Below, one piece after another: positions 9,310 to 18,923 of a stretch of DNA of 51,074 nt. Location of the stretch: positions 1 through 51,074 of the forward strand of contig JADHNP010000009.1 in assembly GCA_016779445.1 (NCBI GenBank), read 5' to 3'. Position 1 is the first letter of the stretch, and each line of letters starts with the position of its first letter. The notes beneath the pieces were generated by a model. The model searched no databases, was not told the DNA's origin, and was given only the letters and a program-made list of their open reading frames with translations. This DNA comes from Luminiphilus sp. (GTDB lineage: Bacteria; Pseudomonadota; Gammaproteobacteria; Pseudomonadales; Halieaceae). A program made the translations under genes and the position numbers.

Positions 9310-9331
9310 GAGCGAGTCTTTTCCTCGTTCA

Positions 9332-9371
9332 GTTTAGGCATTTATCGAGGATAATTTCACCGTGCCTAAAC
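9332..9371. repeat. Inverted repeat with 22-base spacer before DUF4124-ntrBC
   Basis: Perfect 9-base arms GTTTAGGCA (9332-9340) and TGCCTAAAC (9363-9371). It lies between an NtrC-like site and the DUF4124 start codon, where the promoter or leader of the DUF4124-ntrBC transcript should be. It could be two operator half-sites or a leader stem-loop. I know of no regulator with this site. Confidence 0.45.
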
Positions 9372-9394
9372 GGGTGAGTGGGCGCCACCGTACC

Positions 9395-9409
9395 GCACCA
9401 GTTTGGTGC
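9395..9409. promoter_or_regulatory. NtrC-binding site upstream of DUF4124-ntrBC
   Basis: GCAC-CAGTTTG-GTGC agrees closely with the enterobacterial NtrC dyad (TGCACC-N5-GGTGCA type). It lies 86 bases upstream of the DUF4124 start and downstream of the glnA terminator. In Escherichia coli an NtrC site at the glnL promoter lets NtrC repress its own operon. The same autoregulation is inferred here. I see no sigma-54 promoter downstream, consistent with repression rather than activation. Confidence 0.7.
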
Positions 9410-9436
9410 AATACGTCGCAGGGTGGGCCACAGGGA

Positions 9437-9463
9437 CGAAAGCCCGCAAAAAGCGGGCTTTCG
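9437..9463 (-). terminator. Intrinsic terminator after glnA
   Basis: Perfect 11-base arms CGAAAGCCCGC and GCGGGCTTTCG around a 5-base A/T loop, 33 bases past the glnA stop. The T-run after the stem is short on the minus strand, so termination may be partial, leaving some read-through into DUF4124-ntrBC as in the enteric glnALG operon. Confidence 0.75.
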
Positions 9464-9495
9464 TTGCGTTAACCACGGCTTTGAGACCGATGGCG

Positions 9496-10902
9496 TTAAA
9501 CGGAGTAGTAAAGATCAAACTCCACGGGGTGAGTCGTCATGTTCAGGCGCTCTATATCCTCCCGCTTTAATTCGATATAAGCGTCGATCATGTCATCGGA
9601 GAAAACGCCACCTGTGGTGAGAAACGCCCGGTCCTCATCCAGCGCATCCAACGCCATCTCCAGACTGGAAGCCACTGTTGGGATATCCGCAGCCTCCTCT
9701 GCAGGCAGATCGTAAAGGTCTTTATCTGCAGCATCACCGGGATGGATTTTATTCTGGATGCCATCAATGCCGGCCATCAGCATGGCGGCAAACGCTAGAT
9801 AGGGATTGGCGGTGGGATCTGGAAACCGCACTTCAACGCGCTTGCCCTTAGGCGATGGCTCGTAGGGAATGCGAATCGATGCAGATCGGTTACGCGCAGA
9901 GTAGGCCAGCATAACCGGTGCTTCAAAGCCGGGTACCAGGCGTTTGTAGCTGTTGGTAGAAGCGTTTGTAAAGGCATTCAGTGCACGCGCATGCTTGATG
10001 ATCCCGCCGATGTAGTACAAGGCAGTATCCGACAAGCCAGCATATCCGTCTCCGGCAAACGTGTTGTCGCCCGACTTGGCAATCGATTGGTGAACATGCA
10101 TACCCGACCCATTGTCGCCGACCAAAGGCTTAGGCATGAATGTTGCGGTCTTGCCATAGGCGTGAGCCACATTTAACACGCAGTACTTAAGGATTTGTAC
10201 TTCATCGGCCTTTGCGACAAGCGTGTTGAACTTGATGCCGATTTCGCATTGACCCGCCGTCCCAACTTCGTGGTGATGCACCTCGACATCAAGGCCCATT
10301 TGCTCCATTGCCGAGCACATGGCTGCGCGGATGTCGTGCAGAGAGTCGACAGGCGGTACGGGGAAGTAGCCACCTTTTACTCGAGGCCGATGGCCGGTGT
10401 TGCCGTCTTCAAAGTCCGCGTTAGATGACCAAGCCGCTTCCTCAGCGTTGATCGCGTAACTCGCACCGCTCATTTCGACATTCCACTTTACATCGTCAAA
10501 TACAAAAAATTCGGGTTCCGGTCCGAAGTAAGCGGTATCCCCTAACCCAGATGAGTTCAGATAAGCTTCGGCTTTTTTCGCAATGCTCCGAGGGTCGCGG
10601 TCGTACCCTTGCATGGTTGCGGGCTCAACGATGTCGCAACGAACGATGACGGTCGGGTCATCAGTGAACGGATCCAAAATTGCGGTGCTGTCATCTGGCA
10701 TCAAAATCATGTCTGATTCATTGATACCTTTCCAACCGGAAATCGACGACCCATCAAACATTTTGCCGCCTTCAAAAAAGTCTTCATCCACTGCAGTCGC
10801 TGGGATAGAGACATGTTGCTCCTTCCCTTTAGTGTCGGTGAATCTCAGGTCCACCCAGCGGACATCGTTCTTGCTAATCAAATCGAGCGTGCGCTCTGAC
10901 AT
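9496..10902 (-). CDS. glnA: Glutamine synthetase, type I
   Basis: 468 residues, equal to enteric GlnA (about 469). It joins ammonia to glutamate using ATP; active as a dodecamer. Motifs seen are [12 protein letters not shown] near residue 50, [15 protein letters not shown] (ATP and ammonia site), [10 protein letters not shown], and [10 protein letters not shown] carrying the Tyr adenylylated by GlnE in this class. The start is the ATG at 10902 behind GGAGGAA; an ATG 27 bases earlier would bury that ribosome site. It is transcribed from a sigma-54 promoter with two upstream NtrC sites and ends at a strong hairpin. Divergent from typA, as in enterics. Confidence 0.98.
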   Translation of the reverse strand: MSERTLDLISKNDVRWVDLRFTDTKGKEQHVSIPATAVDEDFFEGGKMFDGSSISGWKGINESDMILMPDDSTAILDPFTDDPTVIVRCDIVEPATMQGYDRDPRSIAKKAEAYLNSSGLGDTAYFGPEPEFFVFDDVKWNVEMSGASYAINAEEAAWSSNADFEDGNTGHRPRVKGGYFPVPPVDSLHDIRAAMCSAMEQMGLDVEVHHHEVGTAGQCEIGIKFNTLVAKADEVQILKYCVLNVAHAYGKTATFMPKPLVGDNGSGMHVHQSIAKSGDNTFAGDGYAGLSDTALYYIGGIIKHARALNAFTNASTNSYKRLVPGFEAPVMLAYSARNRSASIRIPYEPSPKGKRVEVRFPDPTANPYLAFAAMLMAGIDGIQNKIHPGDAADKDLYDLPAEEAADIPTVASSLEMALDALDEDRAFLTTGGVFSDDMIDAYIELKREDIERLNMTTHPVEFDLYYSV

Positions 10903-10992
10903 GGTGTCTTCCTCCGGTATTAACGCCACCCAGTGCTGACTGGGAAATTATTTCAATCAATGCGGCCTGCACTGGTTGAGCCCCTAAAGCGG

Positions 10993-11008
10993 TGCAAAGG
11001 GCGTGCCA
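10993..11008 (-). promoter_or_regulatory. Sigma-54 promoter of glnA
   Basis: On the minus strand the sequence is TGGCAC-GCCCT-TTGCA, a full match to the -24/-12 consensus TGGCAC-N5-TTGCA with correct GG-to-GC spacing. Predicted transcription start is near 10982, giving an 80-base leader to the glnA ATG at 10902. Confidence 0.88.
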
Positions 11009-11091
11009 ATTTCTGGGGCAGCGCTAATTTTCATAACTGATTGATATTTATACTTATAGTAAACTGCTGCCAGGCAGCAAGGCCCCTTATA

Positions 11092-11106
11092 GCACCATAT
11101 TAGTGC
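11092..11106. promoter_or_regulatory. NtrC enhancer site 1 (promoter-proximal) of glnA
   Basis: GCAC-CATATTA-GTGC, the NtrC dyad with its 7-base centre. Its centre (11099) is about 117 bases upstream of the predicted glnA start. With site 2 it forms a pair 32 bp apart, three helical turns, the same spacing as at Escherichia coli glnAp2. Confidence 0.8.
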
Positions 11107-11123
11107 ATTTAGAGCTCTAATGC

Positions 11124-11138
11124 GCACTAATTTAGTGC
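11124..11138. promoter_or_regulatory. NtrC enhancer site 2 (distal) of glnA
   Basis: GCAC-TAATTTA-GTGC, centred at 11131, about 149 bases upstream of the predicted glnA start. The perfect palindrome TTAGAGCTCTAA (11109-11120) lies exactly midway between the two sites. The rest of the 379-bp glnA/typA spacer presumably also holds the typA promoter; I could not identify it convincingly. Confidence 0.78.
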
Positions 11139-11281
11139 ATTTTATGTGGGATTCTCAGCAGCATCGGTTAGCGTAGTGAGGGCCGACCAGTATTTGTGGG
11201 CATTTGTTGCATGAACCAATCGGGCTGTGCTGGTGTACACTCCGCGCGCGCTCAAACGCCCTACCCTCACGTTGATCTGGA

Positions 11282-13102
11282 ATGCCCATGCAAGCCCTTC
11301 GCAATATCGCCATCATTGCTCACGTTGATCATGGCAAAACCACTTTGGTGGATTGTCTGTTGCAACAATCAGGCACACTAGACCGCAAGCTGGCCGGTGC
11401 CGAGCGCGTTATGGACTCCAATGACCAGGAGCGGGAGCGGGGCATAACGATTCTTGCCAAAAATACCGCCATTACTTGGCGGGACTACCGCATTAATATC
11501 GTCGACACGCCTGGGCACGCAGATTTTGGGGGCGAGGTGGAGCGCGTTTTATCTATGGTGGACTCAGTCCTCTTGCTAGTGGACGCGGTCGACGGTCCGA
11601 TGCCCCAGACGCGTTTTGTGACCTCAAAAGCGTTTGAGCGGGGACTCAACCCCATAGTGGTTGTTAACAAGATTGACCGAGATGGCGCTCGACCTGATTG
11701 GGTGGTCGATCAGGTCTTTGATCTCTTTGATGCACTGGGTGCCAACGAAACACAGCTGGACTTTCCCGTGGTCTACACCTCTGCGGTGCTGGGTATTGCC
11801 GGGGGTGATCCGGAGCAGATGTCCAATGATATGACGCCGCTCTTTGAGGTGATCGAAACGCATGTGCCCGCGCCTGAGGTCGATGCAACCGGGCCGCTTC
11901 AGATGCAAATTTCTGCTTTGGATTACTCGAGCTATGTCGGCGTAATTGGGGTGGGCAGGATAACCCGGGGTGAGCTATCGACTAATACCAACGTCACTAT
12001 TGTCGGTCCTGAGGGGGTTACCCGGTCGGGTCGGATATTACAAGTTATGGGATATGAAGGGCTCGAGCGAATTGAAGTGCCCTCCGCGCAGGCAGGCGAC
12101 ATTGTTTGCGTCACCGGAATCGACGGTCTGCTGATATCCGATACGCTTTGTGATCCGGGCACCCCCGATGCGCTGCCAGCGCTGACTGTCGACGAGCCTA
12201 CGGTCAGTATGACCTTTCAGGTTAATGATTCGCCTTTTGCCGGACGCGAGGGCAAATTTGTCACCTCACGTAACATTAAGGAGCGACTTGAGCGAGAGCT
12301 CATCCATAATGTTGCACTGCGCGTCGAGGCGGGTGACACCGCAGACAAGTTCAAAGTATCGGGGCGCGGCGAGCTTCACCTGTCAGTGCTGATCGAAAGT
12401 ATGCGACGAGAGGGTTTTGAGCTTGGGGTATCCCGACCAGAGGTCATTCAGAAGACCATAGACGGCGTGCTGAACGAACCCTATGAGCAGTTGGTGCTGG
12501 ACATCGACGAGCAGCATCAGGGTGCCGTGATGGAAGAGCTGGGTTTACGACGCGCAGAGTTAGCGCAGCTGGCACTCGATGGGAAAGGCAGGGTGCGCCT
12601 TGAATTTATTGTTCCTGCCCGCGGATTAATTGGATTTCGATCACAGTTTCTGACGTTGACGTCGGGCTCTGGAATCATGACGCATGTTTTTGATCATTAT
12701 GGCCCGGTTACCGCGGCAGCCCTTGCCGAGCGACAAAATGGTGTGCTGGTTTCAATGGTGCACGGCAAGACGCTTGCCTATGCCCTGCATGCGCTTCAGG
12801 ACAGAGGGCGCTTGTTTATTGGCCCCAATATTCAGGTCTACGAGGGGCAAATTGTTGGTTTGCATAGCCGTGGCAACGATCTAGTCGTAAATCCGACCAA
12901 GGCAAAGCAACTGACGAATGTGCGTGCGTCAGGTACTGATGACGCATTGACCTTGAGCCCCCCGGTGCGGCACTCGCTGGAGCAGGCACTTGAATTTATC
13001 GAGGACGATGAGTTGGTGGAGGTCACCCCGGACAGTATTCGCTTGCGTAAAAAGTTTTTATTGGAACATGAGCGCAGGCGCGCTGCGCGCTCGGCTGCAT
13101 GA
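11282..13102 (+). CDS. typA: Ribosome-associated GTPase TypA/BipA
   Basis: 606 residues, the usual length. A translational GTPase that binds the 70S ribosome and assists 50S assembly and stress or cold growth. G motifs are G1 AHVDHGKTT, the switch I region [13 protein letters not shown]3 [14 protein letters not shown] and G4 [10 protein letters not shown]. The EF-G-like domains III and V and the BipA-specific C-terminal domain (including [13 protein letters not shown]) follow. The ATG at 11282 could be replaced by one two codons later; both give normal N-termini. It is divergent from glnA and its stop abuts the convergent elaA stop. Confidence 0.97.
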   Translation: MPMQALRNIAIIAHVDHGKTTLVDCLLQQSGTLDRKLAGAERVMDSNDQERERGITILAKNTAITWRDYRINIVDTPGHADFGGEVERVLSMVDSVLLLVDAVDGPMPQTRFVTSKAFERGLNPIVVVNKIDRDGARPDWVVDQVFDLFDALGANETQLDFPVVYTSAVLGIAGGDPEQMSNDMTPLFEVIETHVPAPEVDATGPLQMQISALDYSSYVGVIGVGRITRGELSTNTNVTIVGPEGVTRSGRILQVMGYEGLERIEVPSAQAGDIVCVTGIDGLLISDTLCDPGTPDALPALTVDEPTVSMTFQVNDSPFAGREGKFVTSRNIKERLERELIHNVALRVEAGDTADKFKVSGRGELHLSVLIESMRREGFELGVSRPEVIQKTIDGVLNEPYEQLVLDIDEQHQGAVMEELGLRRAELAQLALDGKGRVRLEFIVPARGLIGFRSQFLTLTSGSGIMTHVFDHYGPVTAAALAERQNGVLVSMVHGKTLAYALHALQDRGRLFIGPNIQVYEGQIVGLHSRGNDLVVNPTKAKQLTNVRASGTDDALTLSPPVRHSLEQALEFIEDDELVEVTPDSIRLRKKFLLEHERRRAARSAA

Positions 13103-13579
13103 CTATCCGAAGCGCTTTAGCATTTCAATATGGGGGATATCATCCTCCAGGTACGGCCCCTGTACGGTTTGAAATCCCAGCGACTCGTAAAAAGCTTGTA
13201 AATACGCCTGCGCACTGAGTCGGACGCCCTGCGGCCATCGGGGCTCACAAAACCCCAGCGCAGCGTCCATCAGCTCTCGCCCCAATCCCAATCCTCGGTA
13301 ATTGGAGTCGATCGCCACCCTTCCAACAGAGCATTCCGCGTAAGCGACGCCGGGAGGGACAACTCTCAAAGTGCCGATGAGTTGCTGATTGTGGAGCAGC
13401 TCGAGATGCCAACACAGGGGATCTTTTTCATCGACTTCCTGATAGGGGCATTGTTGCTCTACGACGAAAATTGTCGTCCTCAGGGCAAGCAGCCGATGCC
13501 ACTCCAAGACACTGAACACACTAAAATGTCGCCAACGGAGGGTCAGTGTCTGCCTATCCTTGTCAGTCAGTATCATCAT
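13103..13579 (-). CDS. elaA: GNAT-family N-acetyltransferase, ElaA-like
   Basis: 158 residues in a single acetyltransferase fold. The ElaA signature FVVEQQCPYQEVDEKD is present near residue 35, followed by the acetyl-CoA loop VDSNYRG-type segment VAIDSNYRGLGLGREL and the C-terminal SAQAYLQAFYESLGF and DDIPHIEM. The acceptor substrate of ElaA proteins is not established. It converges on typA with no intergenic base and is divergent from parC. The exact start among MMIL... and TTG/GTG codons just inside is uncertain. Confidence 0.88.
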   Translation of the reverse strand: MMILTDKDRQTLTLRWRHFSVFSVLEWHRLLALRTTIFVVEQQCPYQEVDEKDPLCWHLELLHNQQLIGTLRVVPPGVAYAECSVGRVAIDSNYRGLGLGRELMDAALGFCEPRWPQGVRLSAQAYLQAFYESLGFQTVQGPYLEDDIPHIEMLKRFG

Positions 13580-13684
13580 GGCGCGCCTTTGACGGCTTTT
13601 TCTGTGTCGGTGCTCATGGGATCACTTACTCCGTGGTATTTCCACTTCCGGGTGCGTTAGGATAACGCGCTTGCAGGAGTCCGC

Positions 13685-13702
13685 AGTGGCGCCAGCGCCA
13701 CT
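13685..13702. repeat. GC-rich hairpin in the parC leader
   Basis: Arms AGTGGCG and CGCCACT around the 4-base loop CCAG, 23 bases before the parC ATG. No T-run follows, so it is not a simple terminator. It may fold in the parC mRNA leader. Confidence 0.4.
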
Positions 13703-13725
13703 TGCCTGAAGAGAGCCCCAAGATC

Positions 13726-15978
13726 ATGACAGAGTTGATGCAGCCGGCGACAGATGTCGAGCAGCTTTCGCTTAAGGACTATGCGGAGAAAGCTTACCTC
13801 GACTATTCGATGTATGTGATTCTGGATCGTGCCTTGCCGCACATTGGTGACGGGCTCAAGCCCGTGCAGCGACGCATTGTTTATGCCATGAGTGAGTTGG
13901 GCCTCAAAGCGAGCGCCAAGTACAAGAAGTCGGCGCGAACAGTGGGTGACGTCATTGGTAAGTTCCACCCTCATGGCGATAGCGCCGCCTATGAGGCAAT
14001 GGTGCTCATGGCGCAGGATTTTTCTTATCGCTATCCATTAGTGGATGGGCAGGGCAACTGGGGCTCCCCGGATGATCCCAAATCCTTTGCCGCGATGCGT
14101 TACACCGAGTCACGCCTTACCGCCTATGCGAATGTTCTCCTCTCTGAACTCGGTCAGGGTACGGTTGACTGGCAGCCCAATTTTGACGGAACGCTGGATG
14201 AACCCATGGTGCTGCCCGCGCAGGCACCCAATCTGCTGCTTAATGGCACCACTGGGATCGCTGTCGGCATGGCCACTGACATCCCACCTCACAATCTCGC
14301 AGAGGTGGTTGCCGCTACCATTTACCTGCTTGAATCACCCAAAGCGAGCATTGCTGATCTTTGCCAGTTTATTAAAGGTCCGGATTTTCCAACTGAAGCT
14401 GAAATCGTGACCCCGGCCAATGAAATGTTGGCGCTTTACGAAACGGGTCGCGGTGCGTTGAGGGTGCGGGCTGCCTATGTTGTGGAAGACGGTGCGGTTG
14501 TGATTCATTCCCTGCCTCACCAAGTGTCAGGCGCCAAGGTGCTGGAGCAGATCGCCGCACAAATGCAGGCCCGCAAATTACCAATGGTTGCCGATTTGCG
14601 CGATGAATCTGACCACGAGCACCCCACTCGGCTGGTATTGGTACCTCGATCCAACCGAATCGAAGTCGATGCCGTCATGAGTCATCTTTTTGCGACCACA
14701 GACCTTGAGCGTACCTATCGGGTCAATCTCAACGTCATCGGTATTGATGGTAGGCCTGCGGTGAAGTCTCTCCTCACTATCCTCAAGGAGTGGCTGGTCT
14801 TCCGAAAGGCAACTGTCAAACGCAGGTTGGCCTATCGGCTCGATCGTGTCGAGAGACGTCTTCATATCCTCGATGGCTACCTCATCGCGTTCCTTAATAT
14901 CGATGAAGTGATTCGTATTATCCGAGAGGAAGATGAGCCAAAGCCCGTCCTCATTAAGGCCTTCAAGATCACGGATATTCAGGCCGAGGCGGTCCTTGAT
15001 TTAAAGCTGAGGAATTTAGCCAAGCTTGAAGAAATGAAGATCCGGGGCGAGCAGGATGAGTTGGCTGAAGAGCGCGACGCACTGAAGAAAACCCTTGGGA
15101 GTGAGGCGCGATTGAAAACACTCATCAAACGCGAACTCAATGACGTGGTTGCAGCGCATGGTGATGCCCGACGGTCGCCATTGATGATCCGCGAAGAAGC
15201 GAGAGCCTTCAGCGAGCTGGAGCTGACGACAGCCGACCCCCTCACGATTGTACTGTCAGAAAAGGGCTGGATTCGGGCTGCAAAAGGGCACGATATTGAC
15301 CCTACAGCGCTCAGTTACAAATCCGGAGACGGGTTCCGGTTTGCGGCGAGAGGCAAGTCAAATTTACCGACCGTGGTTTTGGATTCCACTGGCCGCGCCT
15401 ACACGATCCCTAACCACCAGCTGCCTTCGGCACGGGGGCAAGGTGAACCGTTGACAGGCCGGATCAACCCGCCCTCAGGTGCGACTTTTGAAGGGCTGCT
15501 GACTGGGCAAGAGAGCGATCGGTTTCTACTGGCCAGTGATGCCGGTTACGGTTTTGTCGTGCAATTTTCGCAACTGCAGACCAAGAACAAAGCCGGCAAG
15601 GCATTGTTGTCATTGCCCAAAAATGCCCAAGTGCTTCCGCCGGCGGCGATCTCCGGTGTGGCGGAGTTATGGGTTGTCGTGGCGACCAATGAAGGGCGAA
15701 TGCTGGTTTTTCCACTCAGCGAGGTGCCTGAGCTGGCTCGTGGTAAAGGAAACAAGTTAATTGGTATTCCCTCTGCAAGGGCGGCTGCCCGAGAGGAGTT
15801 CGTTGCGGGATTATGCGTCGTTTCCGAAGGTGACATCTTGCAAGTCACCTCCGGCGGACACTACCGAAACTTTAAGTGGACAGACCTCGAGCACTTCAAA
15901 GGTGAGAGAGGGCGACGCGGCAGCAAGTTGCCCAAGGGATACCAACGGGTGACTCAGTTGTCGGTGGTGGGTGATTGA
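13726..15978 (+). CDS. parC: DNA topoisomerase IV subunit A
   Basis: 750 residues, matching Escherichia coli ParC (752). With ParE it decatenates daughter chromosomes. The winged-helix/tower core contains the catalytic Tyr in [11 protein letters not shown] and the quinolone region [16 protein letters not shown], where the Ser and Glu of the sensitive form are both present. The C-terminal third is the DNA-wrapping beta-propeller. The start is ATG 13726, behind AAGAGAG; an upstream in-frame TTG at 13702 falls inside a hairpin and is less likely. parE is not adjacent. It converges on the AhpA/YtjB-type gene. Confidence 0.96.
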   Translation: MTELMQPATDVEQLSLKDYAEKAYLDYSMYVILDRALPHIGDGLKPVQRRIVYAMSELGLKASAKYKKSARTVGDVIGKFHPHGDSAAYEAMVLMAQDFSYRYPLVDGQGNWGSPDDPKSFAAMRYTESRLTAYANVLLSELGQGTVDWQPNFDGTLDEPMVLPAQAPNLLLNGTTGIAVGMATDIPPHNLAEVVAATIYLLESPKASIADLCQFIKGPDFPTEAEIVTPANEMLALYETGRGALRVRAAYVVEDGAVVIHSLPHQVSGAKVLEQIAAQMQARKLPMVADLRDESDHEHPTRLVLVPRSNRIEVDAVMSHLFATTDLERTYRVNLNVIGIDGRPAVKSLLTILKEWLVFRKATVKRRLAYRLDRVERRLHILDGYLIAFLNIDEVIRIIREEDEPKPVLIKAFKITDIQAEAVLDLKLRNLAKLEEMKIRGEQDELAEERDALKKTLGSEARLKTLIKRELNDVVAAHGDARRSPLMIREEARAFSELELTTADPLTIVLSEKGWIRAAKGHDIDPTALSYKSGDGFRFAARGKSNLPTVVLDSTGRAYTIPNHQLPSARGQGEPLTGRINPPSGATFEGLLTGQESDRFLLASDAGYGFVVQFSQLQTKNKAGKALLSLPKNAQVLPPAAISGVAELWVVVATNEGRMLVFPLSEVPELARGKGNKLIGIPSARAAAREEFVAGLCVVSEGDILQVTSGGHYRNFKWTDLEHFKGERGRRGSKLPKGYQRVTQLSVVGD

Positions 15979-15983
15979 TACCT

Positions 15984-17258
15984 TTAAAAAGGGAGAAAAC
16001 CCTGAGGGCCATCCTGTTCTGCGGGCGTAATCAACCGCCGTATAAGGGTTAGCTGACGCGTCAGTAAATCCATGTGGCGACTGCTGATGTCACCTAACGC
16101 CATCCACTGCTCATCGATAACATCGATGCCCATGCGCGATGTGAGTCCATCATCCTCTGCCGCCCGCGATGACAGTAAAATGGCGTCAACATCATGATGG
16201 GCCAACTCCAGCAAATCGTCCAAAGTAGCCTGAGTGTAGAGACCGGGATAAATATCTTGGGCGTCCCCTCGACCCAATTCACTGACACCGATCGCTAATC
16301 CGGGCACAAAAGATAGGCGCTCGGTTTTTTCTGCTAACGCGCAAGCACGGGCCAATAGCCAGGCGCAGCTTGCGGCGCGCAGAACCGGGGAGCCGATGGG
16401 ATGGGTGCCAGAAAAGTAGATGGCTAGCCCAAACTGTCTGATTACCGACAGCTCGCCTCCATAAAAACCGGCACTACCGAAAGCGATACGGTGCAGTAAA
16501 CCAACATATTCCTGCAATCGCGTGTCATTAAGGGTGTCGAGGTACCCCGGCAGGTGTTTCAGCGCGATGCATAAAATAGCGGTATCACGATAGTGATCAT
16601 CATTCTGGTGAGAGAGGCTCTGCGATTTGAGCAGGTCCAGCGGGAGCGAGTTAACGCTGTCACGCAGCTTGTGTACCTCATTGACCGAGACAGAAGACTC
16701 TTCAGAAATTGCATCCAGTTGAGCTACGGCATCGCTAATATCGCTTGCTAGCCTTTGGCCCATGGGCCGAGTGATGGCAAATACGGCCGTACTGAGGAGA
16801 GCTGCTAACGCGATTAAGCCCCATACCAATGTCTCTCTGGCTGCTAGCTGGGGCGTCAGGTCCAGGTAAAGTTCTACCGACCCCGCGGTATTACCATCAA
16901 TCAGGATGCTGTGGCTGTAGAGTGAGCCGCCTATTCCAATAGTACCTGCGACGGCGATCTCTTTGCCCTCGATATCGATTGCCCTGGCACCCGAAAAGAG
17001 GTTTTGGTCAGTGTAAAACTGTAGCGCAGTGACAACCCCCAGCCGGTCACCCGCAGCCAATTCGGTACCTGCCCTCAGCCCCAGATTCGCCGCGGCGGCT
17101 TGCGCGTGCTCGTTCAGGGTGGTGTTCAGTATGGACTGGGTGGATTGTGCGGCGACCGCAACCAGTATCAGCGTAGCGAGCAGGCAACATCCTGCGGCAA
17201 CCAACGCCAGTTGGTGAGACAAAGGTTGGTGACGTAACCGGCGCAAGATGGTTTCCAC
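15984..17258 (-). CDS. AhpA/YtjB-family inner-membrane protein with degenerate cyclase-like domain
   Basis: 424 residues: membrane segment 1 (LALVAAGCCLLATLILVAVAA, about 18-38), a periplasmic sensor-like region (40-135), membrane segment 2 (LVWGLIALAALLSTAVFAI, about 142-162), a HAMP-like linker, then a cytoplasmic region (about 215-410) resembling class III nucleotide cyclases but without obvious paired metal-binding Asp residues. E. coli YtjB (Smp) is likewise next to and divergent from serB, and here serB is the divergent neighbour. Function is unknown; a sensory or protein-interaction role is inferred from architecture only. Confidence 0.75.
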   Translation of the reverse strand: METILRRLRHQPLSHQLALVAAGCCLLATLILVAVAAQSTQSILNTTLNEHAQAAAANLGLRAGTELAAGDRLGVVTALQFYTDQNLFSGARAIDIEGKEIAVAGTIGIGGSLYSHSILIDGNTAGSVELYLDLTPQLAARETLVWGLIALAALLSTAVFAITRPMGQRLASDISDAVAQLDAISEESSVSVNEVHKLRDSVNSLPLDLLKSQSLSHQNDDHYRDTAILCIALKHLPGYLDTLNDTRLQEYVGLLHRIAFGSAGFYGGELSVIRQFGLAIYFSGTHPIGSPVLRAASCAWLLARACALAEKTERLSFVPGLAIGVSELGRGDAQDIYPGLYTQATLDDLLELAHHDVDAILLSSRAAEDDGLTSRMGIDVIDEQWMALGDISSRHMDLLTRQLTLIRRLITPAEQDGPQGFLPF

Positions 17259-17331
17259 AGAGAGTCTCCATTACCACTGAGTTCAGTATAGACTCCATGA
17301 GCGCGGCTTTTGTGAGAACGTCGCGATCCAT

Positions 17332-18279
17332 TTGTCATTTGATTTGAATGAGCGACTCGTGAATAACGCGACACATGTCATTGTGTTAATGATACCGAGC
17401 GGTACCCACTTTGAGCTTCAGGCGGTTGAGCATGCTGTTGTGGCAACAGGGGGTGCTGTACTTGATCATCGCAATATGCCAGTACCCGTGACGCTTTCGG
17501 CATCGCGAACAGTGCACAATTTCCACATTGCTTGCCGAGACGAAGCGGCTCTCTCCACACGATTGAGAGACATTTCGGATCTCCATCGCGTTGATCTGGC
17601 ATTACAGCCTCAAAGTATGCGAACCCGTCGCTATCGACTGGCCGTATTCGATATGGATTCAACCCTTATCGATTGTGAAGTGATCGACGAGTTGGCGGAT
17701 GTCGCGGGTGTGGGTCACGAAGTGGCTGCTATTACGGCCAGAGCAATGCGTGGGGAGGTGGACTTTGATGAGAGCTTCCGGACCCGGCTTGCCTTGTTAA
17801 AGGGCCTCAATTCAGACGCCGTAGCGATTCTGGCTGATCGGCTTCCAATCAAGGAAGGCCTGCGAGAGATGACCACCACTTTGCGGGCCCGCGGCATGAC
17901 GCTCGCGATTTTCTCTGGAGGATTCCTGCCCATCGCAAAACGGCTACAGCAGGATTTCGGTTTTGATGAGGTGGTGGCAAACGCGCTCGAAACGAAAGGC
18001 GGTATCGTTACGGGAGAGGTGATTCCTCCTATTGTGAATCGTGAGTATAAGGCGATGGCGCTGCAGGCATTATCTGATCGGCTGGGTATTGATGTAGAGC
18101 AGACTATTGCTGTGGGTGATGGGGCGAATGACCTTTCAATGATGGCGCTCGCAGGCATGGGTGTGGCATTTCATGCCAAGCCGGCAGTGCGAGCTGCCAG
18201 CCCAATTGAAGTCACTTTCGGTGGTTTAGATGGCATTTGTTATCTGCTCGGTAGTGAGGGCGAATTCGCTACGGATTAA
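17332..18279 (+). CDS. serB: Phosphoserine phosphatase
   Basis: Last step of serine synthesis: hydrolyses O-phosphoserine. HAD-superfamily motifs are in order: motif I FDMDSTLIDCEV (nucleophile Asp about 107), FSGGFLP (motif II Ser), and GDGANDLSMM (motif IV). The substrate-binding segment is VIDELADVAG. The N-terminal 100 residues are an ACT-like regulatory domain, here quite divergent. The start is uncertain: the longest reading uses TTG at 17332, and GTG at 17359 gives a shorter N-terminus; no good ATG exists before the ACT region. Divergent from the AhpA/YtjB-type gene, upstream of efp. Confidence 0.94.
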   Translation: MSFDLNERLVNNATHVIVLMIPSGTHFELQAVEHAVVATGGAVLDHRNMPVPVTLSASRTVHNFHIACRDEAALSTRLRDISDLHRVDLALQPQSMRTRRYRLAVFDMDSTLIDCEVIDELADVAGVGHEVAAITARAMRGEVDFDESFRTRLALLKGLNSDAVAILADRLPIKEGLREMTTTLRARGMTLAIFSGGFLPIAKRLQQDFGFDEVVANALETKGGIVTGEVIPPIVNREYKAMALQALSDRLGIDVEQTIAVGDGANDLSMMALAGMGVAFHAKPAVRAASPIEVTFGGLDGICYLLGSEGEFATD

Positions 18280-18290
18280 CCCTCTGTAAG

Positions 18291-18319
18291 TGTTCCCCAT
18301 GATAGGGCTGCGGTATCAT
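18291..18319 (+). promoter_or_regulatory. Possible sigma-70 promoter for efp
   Basis: TATCAT at 18314-18319 is a plausible -10, with TGTTCC (weak -35) 17 bases upstream. It lies in the 68-bp serB-efp gap, 28 bases before the efp ATG. The -35 match is poor, so this is tentative. Confidence 0.33.
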
Positions 18320-18347
18320 CTCTGTTTTCACTTTTAGGTTTTCCGAA

Positions 18348-18920
18348 ATGCCGAACTTTTCCACTAACGAATTTAAGCCCGGCTTGAAGGTCATGCTGGA
18401 CAGCGAGCCCTGCTCTATTTTGGAGAACGAATTCGTCAAGCCGGGAAAGGGGCAGGCTTTCAATCGCGTCAAGTTACGAAATCTCAAGTCAGGTCGAGTC
18501 TGGGAGCGGACTTTCAAGTCCGGGGATAGTCTCGAGGGAGCCGATGTGATGGATGTAGACCTTGAGTACTCCTACACCGACGGCGAATTCTGGTACTTCA
18601 TGGACCCCTCTACCTACGAGCAATTCAGCGCAGATCGAGATGCGGTGGGTGACACGGGAAAGTGGCTTAAGGAGCAGGAGCGTTACGAAATCACCTTGTA
18701 TAACGGATCGCCGCTAGCGGTCACACCGCCTAACTTTATCGAATTGGAAATTACCGAGACGGACCCGGGGTTGAAGGGTGATACGGCTCAGGGAGGCAGT
18801 AAGCCTGCCACCCTGAGTACAGGAGCGGTGGTGCGGGTTCCGTTGTTTATTACTGAAGGTGAATCCATCCGCGTTGATACGCGAACAGGAGAATATGTGA
18901 GCCGCGCCAGCAAAAATTAG
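18348..18920 (+). CDS. efp: Translation elongation factor P
   Basis: 190 residues in three beta-barrel domains. EF-P rescues ribosomes stalled at polyproline. The modified residue is lysine 34 in VKPGKGQAF, the beta-lysylated form used by Escherichia coli, not the arginine form rhamnosylated in Pseudomonas. Downstream motifs include [19 protein letters not shown] and the C-terminal [20 protein letters not shown]. The lysine type agrees with the next gene, epmA, three bases downstream, which encodes the modifying ligase. The two are clearly one operon. Confidence 0.98.
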   Translation: MPNFSTNEFKPGLKVMLDSEPCSILENEFVKPGKGQAFNRVKLRNLKSGRVWERTFKSGDSLEGADVMDVDLEYSYTDGEFWYFMDPSTYEQFSADRDAVGDTGKWLKEQERYEITLYNGSPLAVTPPNFIELEITETDPGLKGDTAQGGSKPATLSTGAVVRVPLFITEGESIRVDTRTGEYVSRASKN

Positions 18921-18923
18921 ACA

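Noticed and set aside
11204-11241. typA promoter using TTGCAT and TACACT
   Set aside because: The spacer is 23 bases, too long for a sigma-70 promoter.
13942-13998. Quinolone-resistance change in ParC
   Set aside because: The Ser and Glu positions in [10 protein letters not shown] are those of the sensitive form, so nothing unusual is present.
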